Shown: positions 21,239 to 31,934, counted from the stretch's first letter. The stretch is 64,000 nt of DNA from Achromobacter sp. ASV32 (GCF_016428805.1 NZ_JAELTJ010000005.1:45040-109039), one strand, 5' to 3'. Made by a program: numbers and translations. The notes: generated by a model from the letters alone, not told the origin.

Positions 21239-21256
21239 ACCGAGCGCTTGCTTGGT
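21239..21256. promoter_or_regulatory. Candidate TetR operator between crotonase gene and liv operon
   Basis: ACCGAGCGCTTGCTTGGT is an imperfect 18-bp palindrome of form ACCNAGCNNNNGCTNGGT. It lies in the 232-bp divergent intergenic region, 65 nt from the crotonase start and 150 nt from the transporter start. TetR-family acyl-CoA-responsive repressors commonly bind palindromes of this size, and a TetR gene closes the operon. Function is inferred. Confidence 0.45.
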
Positions 21257-21406
21257 AGCCGTCCGCCCTGCAAGCGTAACGCATAGAACGATTTTCCGGC
21301 GCTGTACCAGCGTAGGTAAAGACAGGTTCGCTGCATCGCCTGCCTCGGGGCTTCGCTGATTCACCGCCATTAAAAAACAGCTTCGCGGCATAGCGAGGAG
21401 ACAAAG

Positions 21407-22228
21407 GTGGATCAATCCGACAACCCTCCCTTGCTGGAGGTGGACGGGGTCACGTTGGCGTTCGGCGGGGTCAAGGCGCTCAGCGGCGTGGGCTTTCGCG
21501 TGGCGCCCGGGTCCATCACCACCGTCATCGGCCCCAACGGCGCGGGCAAGACGTCGCTGTTCAACACCATATCCGGGTTCTACCGGCCGGCCGCAGGCAC
21601 CATCCGTTTCCTGGGCCGCGACATCACGCGCGTGGCCGCGCCCGAACGGGCCAGGCTGGGGCTGGCGCGCAGCTTCCAGAACATCGCGCTGTTTCGCGGT
21701 ATGACGGTGCTGGACAACATCAAGCTGGGGCGCCACGCGCATCTGCGCAGCACGGTACTGGATGCGCTGTTCTACCTGGGCCGGGCGCGGCGCGAGGAAA
21801 TGGCGCTGCGCGCCGACATCGAAGAACGCATCATCGATTTCCTGGAGATCGACCACATCCGCCACGCGCCGGTGGCGGCATTGTCGTACGGCCTGCAAAA
21901 GCGTGTGGAGCTGGCGCGGGCGCTGGCGATGAATCCGAAGGTGCTGATGCTGGACGAGCCGGTGGCGGGTATGAACCGCGAGGAGACGGACGACATGGCG
22001 CGCTTCATTCTGGATGCGCGCGCCGAGTGGGGCGTGACGGTGCTGATGGTCGAGCACGACATGGGCATGGTGATGGACCTGTCGGACCACGTGGTGGTGC
22101 TCAATTTCGGCCAGGTCATCGCCGAAGGCGCGCCGGCGCAAGTGCAGGCGGATCCCGAGGTGATCAAGGCCTACCTGGGCGCCGGCGATGTGGGTGACCT
22201 GCGCCGCCGTCTGCGGGAGGCCGCCTGA
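21407..22228 (+). CDS. Branched-chain-type ABC transporter ATPase (LivG-like)
   Basis: A 273-residue cytoplasmic ATPase of the HAAT (LivG) family that powers import of a carboxylate or amino-acid substrate. Walker A is GPNGAGKTS, the Q-loop region is ARSFQNIALF, the signature is SYGLQKRVELARALA and Walker B is VLMLDEPVAGM. The LivG-type C-terminal tail (VLNFGQVIAEGAPAQV) is present. The start is GTG at 21407, preceded by GAGGAG at 7-nt spacing. It is the first gene of the operon, overlapping livH-like by one base. Confidence 0.92.
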   Translation: MDQSDNPPLLEVDGVTLAFGGVKALSGVGFRVAPGSITTVIGPNGAGKTSLFNTISGFYRPAAGTIRFLGRDITRVAAPERARLGLARSFQNIALFRGMTVLDNIKLGRHAHLRSTVLDALFYLGRARREEMALRADIEERIIDFLEIDHIRHAPVAALSYGLQKRVELARALAMNPKVLMLDEPVAGMNREETDDMARFILDARAEWGVTVLMVEHDMGMVMDLSDHVVVLNFGQVIAEGAPAQVQADPEVIKAYLGAGDVGDLRRRLREAA

Positions 22229-23106
22229 TGGATGGGTTGTTTTTCCTGGAGGTGACGCTGGCCGGCCTGGGCAGCGGTGGCCTGTACGCATTGGCGGCGC
22301 TGGCATTCGTGATCGTCTACAAGGCGACGCGGGTGGTCAATATCGCCATCGGCGAATTCCTGATGCTGGGTGCCTATGTGTTCTACGCCTTCGCCGCCGG
22401 CATGGCCTGGCCGATCTGGCTGGCGATCGCCGGGGCGGTGGGGGTGTCGGCGGCGCTGGGCGCGCTGGTCGAGCGTCTGACGATCCGGCCCATGCTGGGC
22501 GAGTCACCGATTTCGGTGTTCATGATCACGGTGGGATTGGCATCGATATTGGTGGGCGTGGTGGAACTGATCTGGACGGCAGACCAGCGCCGGCTGCCGG
22601 AATTCATGCCGCGCGCGCCCGTGATGGTGGGCGAGGCTTTCGTGGCGCCCAAGGTGTTCTACGGCTTCTGGGTGGCGGTGGCCCTGGCAGTGCTGGTGCT
22701 GGCGGTGTTTCGCTACTGGCGGGGCGGGGTGGCCTTGCGCGCGACCGCCTCGGACCAGGGCGCGGCTTACGCGATGGGTATCAACGTGCCGCGCGTGTTT
22801 TCGTTGTCGTGGGCCGCGGCGGGCGCCCTGGCCGCGGTGTCGGGCGTGATCGTCGGCGCGATCGGCGGCATCTCGTCCTCGATGGGCGTGTTCGGTCTGT
22901 CGGTGCTGGTGGTGGTGATCGTGGGCGGCCTGGACAGCGTGGCGGGGGCGTTGCTTGGCGGCGTCTTCATCGGCTTGCTGGAGGCCTGGGCCGGCGCCTA
23001 TCTGGGCGGCGAATACAAATTGCTGGCGACCTTCGTGGTGCTGGTGGCGGTGCTGATGGTCAGGCCCTACGGCTTGTTCGGCACCCGCGAAATCGAGAGG
23101 CTCTGA
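22228..23106 (+). CDS. Branched-chain-type ABC transporter permease (LivH-like)
   Basis: A 292-residue inner-membrane permease with about eight hydrophobic segments. The LivH-type opening GLGSGGLYALAALAFVIVYKATRVVNIAIGE is clear (glycine-rich first membrane segment, then VNxAxGE), as are the ATASDQGAAYAMGINV cytoplasmic EAA-like loop and VVIVGGLDSVAGALLGG near the end. It begins at the TGATG overlap with the ATPase gene and ends in the same kind of overlap with the next permease gene, indicating tight translational coupling. Confidence 0.92.
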   Translation: MDGLFFLEVTLAGLGSGGLYALAALAFVIVYKATRVVNIAIGEFLMLGAYVFYAFAAGMAWPIWLAIAGAVGVSAALGALVERLTIRPMLGESPISVFMITVGLASILVGVVELIWTADQRRLPEFMPRAPVMVGEAFVAPKVFYGFWVAVALAVLVLAVFRYWRGGVALRATASDQGAAYAMGINVPRVFSLSWAAAGALAAVSGVIVGAIGGISSSMGVFGLSVLVVVIVGGLDSVAGALLGGVFIGLLEAWAGAYLGGEYKLLATFVVLVAVLMVRPYGLFGTREIERL

Positions 23107-24143
23107 TGCGCATCGCGACCGCGAAAGAGACGTACCTGGCGGATGAAGGGCTGTTCGACACCCGCACGCAACGGCTGTGGCTGGCGCTGCTGGTGGCGTC
23201 GCTGGCGCTGTTTCCGTTCGTGGCGGATGCCTATTGGCTGTACCTGGCCTGCCTGGTGACCATCAATGTGGCAAGCGCGACGGGGTTGAACATCCTGACG
23301 GGCTACACCGGGCTGGTCAGCCTGGGACAAGCCGCATTCATGGGGCTGGGCGCATACACGGTGGCGGTGATGGAGCTGCGCCTGGGCACGCCGGTGCTGG
23401 TCAATCTGCTGGGCGGTGGCGTGGTCGCGATGCTGGGCGGCTTGCTGGTGGGCATTCCGTCATTGCGGGTCAAGGGCCTGTACCTGGCGATCTCGACCAT
23501 CGCGGCGTCCTTCATCGCGCATTTCATCTTCGCCAACTGGCAATTCACCGGGGGCACCGGCGGGCTGCAGGTGCCGCCCGCGCGCATCCTGGGCATGGAC
23601 CTGGATACCTCGTTCAGGATCTATTGGTTGATCGTGCCGCTGACGGCAGCGATGGTGCTGGGCGCCGCCAATCTGTTTCGTACCCGCATCGGGCGCGCCT
23701 TCATCGCGATCCGCGACCGCGACATTTCGGCCGAGGTGCTGGGCATCCCCCTGCTGCGCTACAAGCTGCTGTCGTTCGGCCTGTCGTCGTTCTACGCGGG
23801 CGTGGCGGGCGGATTGTGGGCCTACTTTTTCAGGGTGGTCACGCCAGAAAGCTTTCCGCTGATCATGTCGATCTTCTTTCTGGCGGCCATTATCGTGGGA
23901 GGCATGGGATCGATCCTGGGGTCCATCCTGGGTGCCGTGTTCATGACGATGGTGCCCGAACTGCTCAAGCTGATCGTGGGCTGGCTGCCGGTGGGGGGCG
24001 ATGCCTTGCAGCTGATCTCGCCGGTTCGCACGATTGTGTTCGGCCTGCTGATCGTGGGCTTTCTGATCTTCGAGCCGCACGGGCTCGCGGAAATCTGGCG
24101 CCGCGTGCGCCGCTACTTCCACCTGTGGCCATTCCGCACCTAG
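23106..24143 (+). CDS. Branched-chain-type ABC transporter permease (LivM-like)
   Basis: A 345-residue permease, the partner of the LivH-like subunit. Conserved LivM features are ATGLNILTGYTGLVSLGQAAFMGLGAY (NxxxGxxGxxSLG), the IRDRDISAEVLGIP cytoplasmic loop and AAIIVGGMGSILGSILGAVF. The ATG at 23106 overlaps the preceding TGA. A longer reading frame in the same phase begins far upstream inside the LivH gene, but only the part from 23106 reads as a LivM protein. Confidence 0.92.
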   Translation: MRIATAKETYLADEGLFDTRTQRLWLALLVASLALFPFVADAYWLYLACLVTINVASATGLNILTGYTGLVSLGQAAFMGLGAYTVAVMELRLGTPVLVNLLGGGVVAMLGGLLVGIPSLRVKGLYLAISTIAASFIAHFIFANWQFTGGTGGLQVPPARILGMDLDTSFRIYWLIVPLTAAMVLGAANLFRTRIGRAFIAIRDRDISAEVLGIPLLRYKLLSFGLSSFYAGVAGGLWAYFFRVVTPESFPLIMSIFFLAAIIVGGMGSILGSILGAVFMTMVPELLKLIVGWLPVGGDALQLISPVRTIVFGLLIVGFLIFEPHGLAEIWRRVRRYFHLWPFRT

Positions 24144-24181
24144 GGCGGCCGCGCACCCCAAAAGAACCAGGAGACGAAACC

Positions 24182-25363
24182 ATGAAGCGCATCCGGATAG
24201 GCAGCGGTTTATCGAAGTGGCTGGCCCCCTTGGGCGTGGCGATGGCCTTGGCGGCCGCGCCCGCGGCCCAGGCCGAAGAGGACCTGGTGCTGGGCGGCTC
24301 GATCCCCATGAGCGGGGTGTTCGCGTTCGCCGGCCAGGGTATTCACGCCGGTATCACCGACTACGTGAAGATCATCAACGAGCAGGGTGGCGTGAAGGGC
24401 CGCAAGTTGCGGTACGTGCCGGAGGATACCGCCTACAAGGTGGATGCATCGGTGGCGGCCTTCAAGAAGATCACCAGCCAGAACAAGGTGAACTTCTACT
24501 ACGGCGATTCAACCGGGTTTTCCAAGACCATCAATGCCGAGCTGAACCGCACGGGCAGCATCCTGATGACCGGCGCGTCGTTCGCGACCGAATTGAATGA
24601 CCCGGCCAAGTATCCGGCGCAATTCATGCTGGGCCCTGACTACACCGAGATGTTCGGCATCTTGCTGCGGTATATCGCCAAGGAAAAGCCGGGCGCCAAG
24701 GTGGCGTTCGTGTATTCAGACACCGAATTCGGCCGCGATCCCATCGCCAGCTCGCGTGCGGTGGCGCAGAAGCTGGGGCTGACGGTGGCCACCGAGATCA
24801 TGACACCGCCGGGCAGCGTGGACGTGTCGACCGAGGTGATCAAGCTGCGCCGCGCGGATCCGGACTTCACGATCTTCCACGGCTATGTGCTGGCGCCGAT
24901 TCCGGAATTCGTCGGGCAGGGCAAGCGCATGGGCCTGAAGACGCGCTACATGGGTACGTTCTGGACCATGGACAATTCCACCGTGATGCAGATGGGCGAG
25001 GACGCCGAGGGCTTCATGGGCGTCATGCCGTACCGCTATTACTACGACGATGCGGCCGATGCGCCGATGCTCAAGAAGATCCGCGAGCTGCGGCCGCAAT
25101 ACCAGAGCACAGGCTATATGCAGGGTTTCCTGGCGGCGATGCTGTTTACCGAAGTGGCCAAGCGCACGCTGGACGCGGGCAAGGCGCTGACCAGCGCCAA
25201 TATGAAGGCGACGCTGGAGGGCATCAAGGACTTCGACACGGGCGGCCTGATCGGTGTGCCGATCTCGGTCAAGGGCAACTCCATTCCGGTGGGACGGATC
25301 TACCGCGCGGACACCAAGAAAAAGCAGATGGTGCCGGCGTCGGACTGGATCGTGCTGCAGTGA
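24182..25363 (+). CDS. Periplasmic substrate-binding protein of the ABC importer (LivK-like)
   Basis: A 393-residue secreted binding protein of the type I periplasmic fold (Peripla_BP_6). It has a basic N-terminus (MKRIRIG), a hydrophobic core and a signal-peptidase site near AAQA-EED at residue about 28. Mature sequence begins LVLGGSIPMSGVFAFAGQG, typical of the family. The two-lobed pattern and the GYMQGFLAAMLF hinge region are visible. The ligand is unknown; the acyl-CoA ligase and thiolase downstream point to an organic acid rather than an amino acid. It starts 38 nt after livM, with AGGAGA before the ATG. Confidence 0.92.
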   Translation: MKRIRIGSGLSKWLAPLGVAMALAAAPAAQAEEDLVLGGSIPMSGVFAFAGQGIHAGITDYVKIINEQGGVKGRKLRYVPEDTAYKVDASVAAFKKITSQNKVNFYYGDSTGFSKTINAELNRTGSILMTGASFATELNDPAKYPAQFMLGPDYTEMFGILLRYIAKEKPGAKVAFVYSDTEFGRDPIASSRAVAQKLGLTVATEIMTPPGSVDVSTEVIKLRRADPDFTIFHGYVLAPIPEFVGQGKRMGLKTRYMGTFWTMDNSTVMQMGEDAEGFMGVMPYRYYYDDAADAPMLKKIRELRPQYQSTGYMQGFLAAMLFTEVAKRTLDAGKALTSANMKATLEGIKDFDTGGLIGVPISVKGNSIPVGRIYRADTKKKQMVPASDWIVLQ

Positions 25364-25370
25364 GGCGCCC

Positions 25371-26206
<836 letters not shown>

Positions 26207-26210
<4 letters not shown>

Positions 26211-28069
26211 CGGCGCCGGGCATGTCCTTGCCGGGGGGGCAGGCGGACGGCACATGGCCGCCGCTGACCTTGCCGCAGATGCTGCGCGAGCAGGCGCGCC
26301 GGCAGCCGGCCGCCATTGCCGTGCGGCAAAAAGACTTCGGCATCTGGAAACCCGTGTCGTGGGCCGACTACTGGCGGCGCGCCTGCCAGGTGGGGCTGGG
26401 CCTGCAGGCGGCAGGTTTGTCGCGCGGCGGACGCGTAGCCATCGTGTCGGAAAACCGGTTGGAATGGCTGCTGGTCCAACTGGGCGCCGGCGCGGTCGGC
26501 GGCGTGCCGGTAGGGGTGTATGCCACCAGCCCGGCCGAGGAAATGGGCTACGTGCTCGAACATGCCGACGTCGAACTGGTGGTGTGCGAAGACCAGGAGC
26601 AGACCGACAAGATCCTGCAGGTGGCGCATCGGCTGCCGCGTCTGCGCCGTATCGTGGTGATGGAGACCAAGGGCCTGCGTTCGTATCCGCCGGTCAAGCG
26701 CGACCGCATCGTGTCGTTTGCCGAGCTGGAAGCCGACGGCCAGCGGCACGAGGCCGACGGCCTGGAGGCCCTGAACGTCTGGCTGGATGCGCAGCAATTG
26801 GATGACCTGGGCTTGATGATCTACACGTCGGGGTCCACTGGCAAGCCCAAGGGGGCGATGCTGAGTTACCGCAATATGCGTGGCGTGGCGCCGGGCATTG
26901 CCGACCGGCTGGCGATGGATGCGTCCAGCGTGCACCTGTCGTACCTGCCGCTGTGTCATGTGGCCGAGCAGATGCTGTCGACGTTTGTGCCGATCTACCT
27001 GGGCGCGCAGGTCAACTTCGGCGAATCGATCCGCACCGTGCAGGAAGACCTGCGCGAGGTCGCGCCGACGATATTCCTGGGCGTGCCGCGCATCTGGGAA
27101 AAGCTGCACGCGTCGATCTCGATCAAGATGCAGGAGGCCGGCCGGATGCAGCAGTGGCTGTACCGCAGGGCGTTGGCGGCCTGCGCGCCGTTCCTGGAGA
27201 AATCGGCGCGGCAGCGCGGCTTGGGTGAGAGGCTGACCTATGCGCTGTGGTACTGGCTGGTGTTGCGGGCGCTGCAGAACTTCATCGGTCTGCGGCGCGT
27301 GCGGGTGGCAATGACAGGCGCGGCCCCGATCGCGCCCGACGTGGTGCGATATTTCCGCAATCTCGGCGTGCCCTTGATCGAGGTCTATGGCCTGACCGAA
27401 TCCAGCGGCATGATCTTCGGCCAGCATCCGGACCGCGTGAAGGTGGGCACGGTGGGTGAGCCCATTCTGGGCGTGGACTGGCGCCTGGGCGACGCTGGCG
27501 AACTGCAGGTGCGTGGCGAGATGGTGTTCATGGGTTACTACAAGAACGAGGCGGCCACGGCCGACACGGTGCAAGGCGGCTGGCTGTACACCGGGGACGT
27601 GGCGGCGGTGCAGGAGGGCCGGCTGCGTATCGTCGACCGCTTGAAGGACATCATGATCACGGCCGGCGGCAAGAACTTGACGCCGTCGGAGATCGAGAAC
27701 GCGGTCAAGAGCAGTCCGTACGTGAAGGAATGCGTGATTGTCGCGGACGGCCGGCGGTATGTGACGGCGTTGATTCAGCTGGAATTCGAGACGGTGGGCA
27801 AATGGGCGGAATCGCGCCGCATCGCCTTCACCCATTTCCGCTCGCTGGCCGAGAACGCGCAGGTGCGCGAGCTGGTGGCGGGCGAAGTGGCGCGCGCCAA
27901 TGCCGGACTTGCGCCGGTGGCACAGATCAAGCGTTTTCATTTGCTGACCAAGGAACTGGACCACGATGATGGCGAAGTGACCGCGACCATGAAGGTGCGG
28001 CGGGCCAGCATCTATCGCAGTTATGCGGACGAGATCGAACGGCTGTACGCCGAGGAGACACCGGTATGA
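26207..28069 (+). CDS. Long-chain-type acyl-CoA synthetase (AMP-forming)
   Basis: A 620-residue adenylate-forming ligase that activates a carboxylic acid to its CoA thioester through an acyl-AMP. Motifs are the P-loop YTSGSTGKPKGAML near residue 205, VYGLTESSG, GWLYTGDVA, and the C-terminal RLKDIMITAGGKNLTPSEIE. Overall it resembles the FadD15/FAA-type ligases rather than phenylacetate-CoA ligase. It overlaps livF and the thiolase gene by 4 bases each (ATGA), so import, activation and cleavage enzymes are produced together. The acid substrate cannot be named from sequence. Confidence 0.92.
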
Positions 28070-29220
28070 ACGAAGCAGTGATTGTGCAGGCGGTGCGCAC
28101 GCCGTTCGGGCGCCGCGGCGGTTGGTGGGCGGACAGGCGTCCGGACGACCTGATGGCCGACGTGATCCAGGGCGTGCTGGGGCGGGCGGGATTGCCGGCC
28201 GGCCAGGTCGAGGACGTGGTGGTGGGCTGCGTCAGCCAGGCGGGCGAACAGGGCGCCAATGTCGGCCGCCTGGCGGCGCTGCTGGCCGGGTTGCCCGAGA
28301 CAGTGCCGGGGGTGGCGCTGAACCGCATGTGCGGCTCCAGCCAGCAGGCGGTGCATATGGGCGCCCAGGCCATCGCAGCGGGTGATATGCGCTATGTGGT
28401 CGCGGGCGGCGTGGAAAGCATGAGCCGGGTACCCATGTTCCTGGACGTGACGTTGGGACAGCGTGAGTTCACCGGTTTCGAGTCCTTGAACCCGGGGTTG
28501 CTGCAGCGCTATCCGTTGATCCATCAGATCGAGAGCGCGGAGCGCATTGCTGAACAGTGGGGGCTGACGCGCGCCGAGCTGGACGCATGGTCAATGCAAA
28601 GCCATGCGCGTGCCTGGGCCGCGGCCGCCGAGGGCCGGCATACGGAATTGCTGCCCGGGCCGGCGGGGACGCCGGCGCGCGACGAAGGCATCCGCGAGCG
28701 GGCCGATCCGGCCAAGGTGGCGGCGCTGGCGCCCGCCCTGCGCGCGCCGGGGCAGGGCAACGTGACGGCGGCCCAGGCCAGCCAGATCGCCGACGGCGCC
28801 GCCGCCGTCCTGCTGGCGGACCGGGCCACGGCGGTGTCCGACGGCTTGACGCCGCTGGCACGGTTCCGCGCCCGGGTGGCGATCGGATCGGACCCGGTGC
28901 TGCAGTTGACGGGTGTGATCCCGGCGACCGAACGCGCCTTGGCCCGCGCCGGCCTGCGTTTGCAGGACATGGACTGGATCGAAATCAACGAGGCGTTCGC
29001 CAGCGTGGTGCTGGCATGGCAGAAGTCGCTGGATGCGGACCCGGCTCGCGTGAACCCGTGGGGCGGCGCGATCGCCCACGGCCATCCGCTGGGGGCAACC
29101 GGAGCGGGGCTGATGGCCAAGATGCTGGCTGGCCTGCGCGCCACGGACGGGCAATTCGGCCTGCAGCTCATGTGCATCGGGCACGGCATGGCGACCGCGA
29201 CCGTCATCGAGCGCTTATGA
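28066..29220 (+). CDS. Thiolase-family acetyl-CoA acyltransferase
   Basis: A 384-residue thiolase of the FadA/acetyl-CoA C-acyltransferase family, cleaving 3-ketoacyl-CoA with CoA. The acyl-accepting Cys89 is in NRMCGSSQQA. The C-terminal active site has NEAFAS, GGAIAHGHPLGATGA and LMCIGHGMA, so both cysteines and the histidine are present. It lacks the long loop of biosynthetic PhaA-type thiolases and is closer to catabolic FadA-like enzymes. It overlaps the ligase and the TetR gene by 4 bases. Confidence 0.92.
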   Translation: MNEAVIVQAVRTPFGRRGGWWADRRPDDLMADVIQGVLGRAGLPAGQVEDVVVGCVSQAGEQGANVGRLAALLAGLPETVPGVALNRMCGSSQQAVHMGAQAIAAGDMRYVVAGGVESMSRVPMFLDVTLGQREFTGFESLNPGLLQRYPLIHQIESAERIAEQWGLTRAELDAWSMQSHARAWAAAAEGRHTELLPGPAGTPARDEGIRERADPAKVAALAPALRAPGQGNVTAAQASQIADGAAAVLLADRATAVSDGLTPLARFRARVAIGSDPVLQLTGVIPATERALARAGLRLQDMDWIEINEAFASVVLAWQKSLDADPARVNPWGGAIAHGHPLGATGAGLMAKMLAGLRATDGQFGLQLMCIGHGMATATVIERL

Positions 29221-29864
29221 ACCCGCCCGGCAAGGGGAGGGCGGCGCAGGCCGGCCACGAGGAGGGCGCGGAATCGCAGCGCCGCGGCGAGGTCGTGCTG
29301 ACGGCCGGGCGGCTGTTCCGTCAACACGGCTACGAACGCACCACGGTGCGCGAACTGGCGCGCGCCGTGGGGTTGCAGTCGGGCAGCCTGTTTCACCATT
29401 TCCGCAGCAAAGAGGAAATCCTGGTGGCGGTGATGAACAACGGCATTCAGGAAGTGCTCGATTGCGGTAACGCGGCGCTGGCGCACTATCGCGCGCCGGC
29501 GGACCGCCTGGCGGCGCTGTTCCGGGTGCATATGTGGAGCATGCTGCATGGCGCCGGCGGTGATGCGATGAATGCGCTGGTGTACGAATGGCGCAGCCTG
29601 TCGCCGTCCAGCCAGGCCAGCGTCAAGGCGCTGAGCGACCGTTACGAGGCGATGTGGCAGCAAGTGGTGGCCGCTGCCGTGGACGCCGGCCTGCTGCGGG
29701 GCGACGCCCGGGTGATCAAGCGCTGCGTGCTGGGCGCGATGAACCTGACGGTGCAGTGGTACAAGCCCGGCGGGCGGCTGGCGCCCGCCGCGTTCATCGA
29801 TGAAATGTTGCTGGCCAGCCTGCCCACGTTGCCGGCGGACGCCGGCCGTTGGCCGCTTGCCTAG
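29217..29864 (+). CDS. TetR-family transcriptional regulator
   Basis: A 215-residue regulator with the TetR helix-turn-helix at about residues 24-70 (LFRQHGYERTTVRELARAV, SGSLFHHFRSKEEIL). The C-terminal ligand domain is variable; WRSLSPSSQASVKALSDRYEAMW is the kind of segment seen in acyl-CoA-responsive members. It starts at the ATGA overlap with the thiolase gene, so it is the last gene of the operon and probably autoregulates. The palindrome at 21239-21256 is a candidate target. The first 20 residues are polar and probably disordered. Confidence 0.9.
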   Translation: MNPPGKGRAAQAGHEEGAESQRRGEVVLTAGRLFRQHGYERTTVRELARAVGLQSGSLFHHFRSKEEILVAVMNNGIQEVLDCGNAALAHYRAPADRLAALFRVHMWSMLHGAGGDAMNALVYEWRSLSPSSQASVKALSDRYEAMWQQVVAAAVDAGLLRGDARVIKRCVLGAMNLTVQWYKPGGRLAPAAFIDEMLLASLPTLPADAGRWPLA

Positions 29865-29886
29865 AGAGCTTGCGGCGTCGGCGCCG

Positions 29887-30705
29887 CTAGGTCTCGGTCG
29901 GCCAGTAGTAACTGTCGGGCAGGGCCCGGGCACCGAAGATGGCCTGGCCCACCCGCACGACAGTGGCGCCTTCCTCGATGGCGATCTCGAAGTCGCCGGA
30001 CATGCCCATGGACAGTTCGTCCAGCGCCATGCCGGCAGGCGCGTCCTGGCGTAGCTGGTCGCGCAGGCCGCGCAGCAGGACGAAGCACTGGCGCACCCGG
30101 ACCGCGTCGCTGGAGAACAGCGCCAGCGTCATCAGCCCGCGGACCTTCAGCGCTGCAAACGCAGGCAGCGCCCGGATGAAGGCGGCCACCTCGTCCGGAG
30201 GCAGGCCGTATTTGCTGGGCTCGCCCGAGGTGTTGACCTGTACGAACACCTCCAGCGAACGGCCCTCGGCCTGCAGGCGGCGGTCGAGCGCCTCGGCCAC
30301 GCGCAGGCTGTCCAGCGCCTGGAACTCCGCCGCGAAGCGTGCAACCACCTTGGCCTTGTTGGTTTGCAGGTGGCCGATGACCGACCAGCGCAGATCGGTG
30401 AGATCGGACGTGCCTTCCCACTTGCGCAGGGCTTCCTGCACTTTGTTTTCTCCCAGCAGCCGGCAGCCCGCGGCATAGGCCAGCCGGATGCGTGATTCGT
30501 CCATGGTCTTGCTGACCGGCAGCAGTCGCACCTGTGCCGGATCGCGGCCCGCGCGTTGGCAGGCCGCCATGATGCGGGCCTGGATCGTGGCCAGATTGCG
30601 CTGGAAGTCCTGCACGGTCAGGGCTTGCGGATAGCGGCCATGCCGGGCGTGATGGGTCGGCGTGTCGTCGCCGGCTGGGGGCGTTGCGGGGGCGGGAGCT
30701 TGCAT
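29887..30705 (-). CDS. yggS: PLP homeostasis protein, YggS family
   Basis: A 272-residue PLP-binding protein (PLPBP/YBL036C family) that buffers pyridoxal phosphate and affects amino-acid and keto-acid pools; no enzymatic reaction is known. The PLP lysine is Lys66 in LLPVSKTMDE. GENKVQEALRKWE, WSVIGHLQTNKAK and LSMGMSGDFEIAIEEGATVVRVG are the family signatures. An N-terminal extension of about 30 residues is unlike E. coli YggS (234 residues). The ATG overlaps the stop of the upstream benE-like gene (TGATG), so the two are coupled. Confidence 0.93.
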   Translation of the reverse strand: MQAPAPATPPAGDDTPTHHARHGRYPQALTVQDFQRNLATIQARIMAACQRAGRDPAQVRLLPVSKTMDESRIRLAYAAGCRLLGENKVQEALRKWEGTSDLTDLRWSVIGHLQTNKAKVVARFAAEFQALDSLRVAEALDRRLQAEGRSLEVFVQVNTSGEPSKYGLPPDEVAAFIRALPAFAALKVRGLMTLALFSSDAVRVRQCFVLLRGLRDQLRQDAPAGMALDELSMGMSGDFEIAIEEGATVVRVGQAIFGARALPDSYYWPTET

Positions 30706-31934
30706 CACTTCACCATGTCCTTGGCGATTGAGGCGCCCGGGTAGCGGGACCGCCGCGGCCAGCGGCCATTGAGCAGGGCGTGGGCCGTCAGGCCGATCAC
30801 CAGGCCCCAGAAAGCGCCGCCGATGCCGAACAGCTTGATATTGGCGGCGGCCGCCAGGAAGGTGATCAGCGAGGCTTCCCGCGTCTTTGCGTCCGCCAGG
30901 GCGTTGGCCAGGCTGGCGCCGATGGTGCCCAGCAGCGCCAAGCCCGCCAGCGTGGTGATGAAGGTGCCGGGCAGCGCCATGAACACGGCGGCCAGGGTGA
31001 CGCCGAACACACCGACCAGGATGTAGAAGATGCCCGCCGCGATGCCGGCGATCCAGCGTTTGGACGGGTCTTCGTGCGATTCGCGGCCGGTGCAGATGGC
31101 GGCCGTGATCGCGGCGATGTTGAAGGCGTGCGAGCCGAAGGGGGCCATCAGCAGCGAACCGAGCCCGGTCAGGGTGACGATGGGGTTGGCGCTGGTCTGG
31201 AAGCCGTCGTTGCGCAGCACCAGCATGCCGGGCATGTACTGGCCGGTCAGGGTGATCAGGAACAGGGGCAGTGCGACGCTGAGCACAGCGTTGACAGAGA
31301 ACGCGGGCATGGTGAACACCGGCGCCGCCAGGGTCAGTGTCAGGCCGGACAGGTCGACGCGGTCTTGCAGCAGCAACAGGGCCAGCCCCGACACCAGGAT
31401 GCCAACCACGGCATAGCGGGCGGTGTAGCGCTTGAGCACGACGTAGGCCAGGATGAGCCAGCCTGCCAGCAGCGGGTCCAGGGTCATGCCGCCGAAGGCG
31501 CCGATGCCGAAGGGCAGCAGGATGCCGGCCAGGAGACCGGCCGCGACGCCGGGCGGGATCAGGCGGATGACTTTCTCGAAACATCCCGACAGCCCCAGCG
31601 CGACGAAGGCGGCGGCCGAGATGAGGTAGGCGCCCACCGCTTCCGGATAGGGCGTGACCGCCAGGGCCGTGACCAGGAACGCGGCGGCCGGCGTGGACCA
31701 GGCGGTGATGATCGGCTCGCGGGAGGCCCAGCTCAGGATGATGCCGGTGACTCCCACGCCGATGGAGACGGACCAGACCCATGAGGCGGTCAGCGCCGGG
31801 TCCAGCCCGGCCGCCTTGGCGGCCTGGAAGACCAGGATGAAGGTGCCGCCGTAGTTGACGATGACGGAAATGAGTCCGGCGACCACGGGATGGAGGAGAT
31901 CGCGTGATCGCAGAAAGGAGGTGGGCGATGACAT
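30705..31934 (-). CDS. BenE-family membrane transporter
   Basis: A 409-residue inner-membrane transporter with about 11-12 hydrophobic segments, of the BenE (benzoate/H+ symporter) family. The family opening HPVVAGLISVIVNYGGTFILVFQAAKAAG and the central GSLLMAPFGSHAFNIAAITAAICTGRE are well conserved. No benzoate-degradation genes are nearby, so benzoate as substrate is not supported. The start at 31934 (MSSPTSFLRSRDLLHP) was chosen because the upstream 40 codons of open frame lack membrane or family character and cover the divergent promoter. It is coupled to yggS and divergent from a MocR regulator. Confidence 0.85.
   Translation of the reverse strand: MSSPTSFLRSRDLLHPVVAGLISVIVNYGGTFILVFQAAKAAGLDPALTASWVWSVSIGVGVTGIILSWASREPIITAWSTPAAAFLVTALAVTPYPEAVGAYLISAAAFVALGLSGCFEKVIRLIPPGVAAGLLAGILLPFGIGAFGGMTLDPLLAGWLILAYVVLKRYTARYAVVGILVSGLALLLLQDRVDLSGLTLTLAAPVFTMPAFSVNAVLSVALPLFLITLTGQYMPGMLVLRNDGFQTSANPIVTLTGLGSLLMAPFGSHAFNIAAITAAICTGRESHEDPSKRWIAGIAAGIFYILVGVFGVTLAAVFMALPGTFITTLAGLALLGTIGASLANALADAKTREASLITFLAAAANIKLFGIGGAFWGLVIGLTAHALLNGRWPRRSRYPGASIAKDMVK

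Noticed and set aside
22188..23105. N-terminal part of the frame leading into livM
   Set aside because: Out-of-frame reading of livH; the overlap start at 23106 gives the LivM protein.
23177..24181. Long N-terminal part of the frame containing the LivK-like gene
   Set aside because: The part before 24182 is an out-of-frame reading of livM (Gly/Arg-rich); the signal peptide marks the true start.
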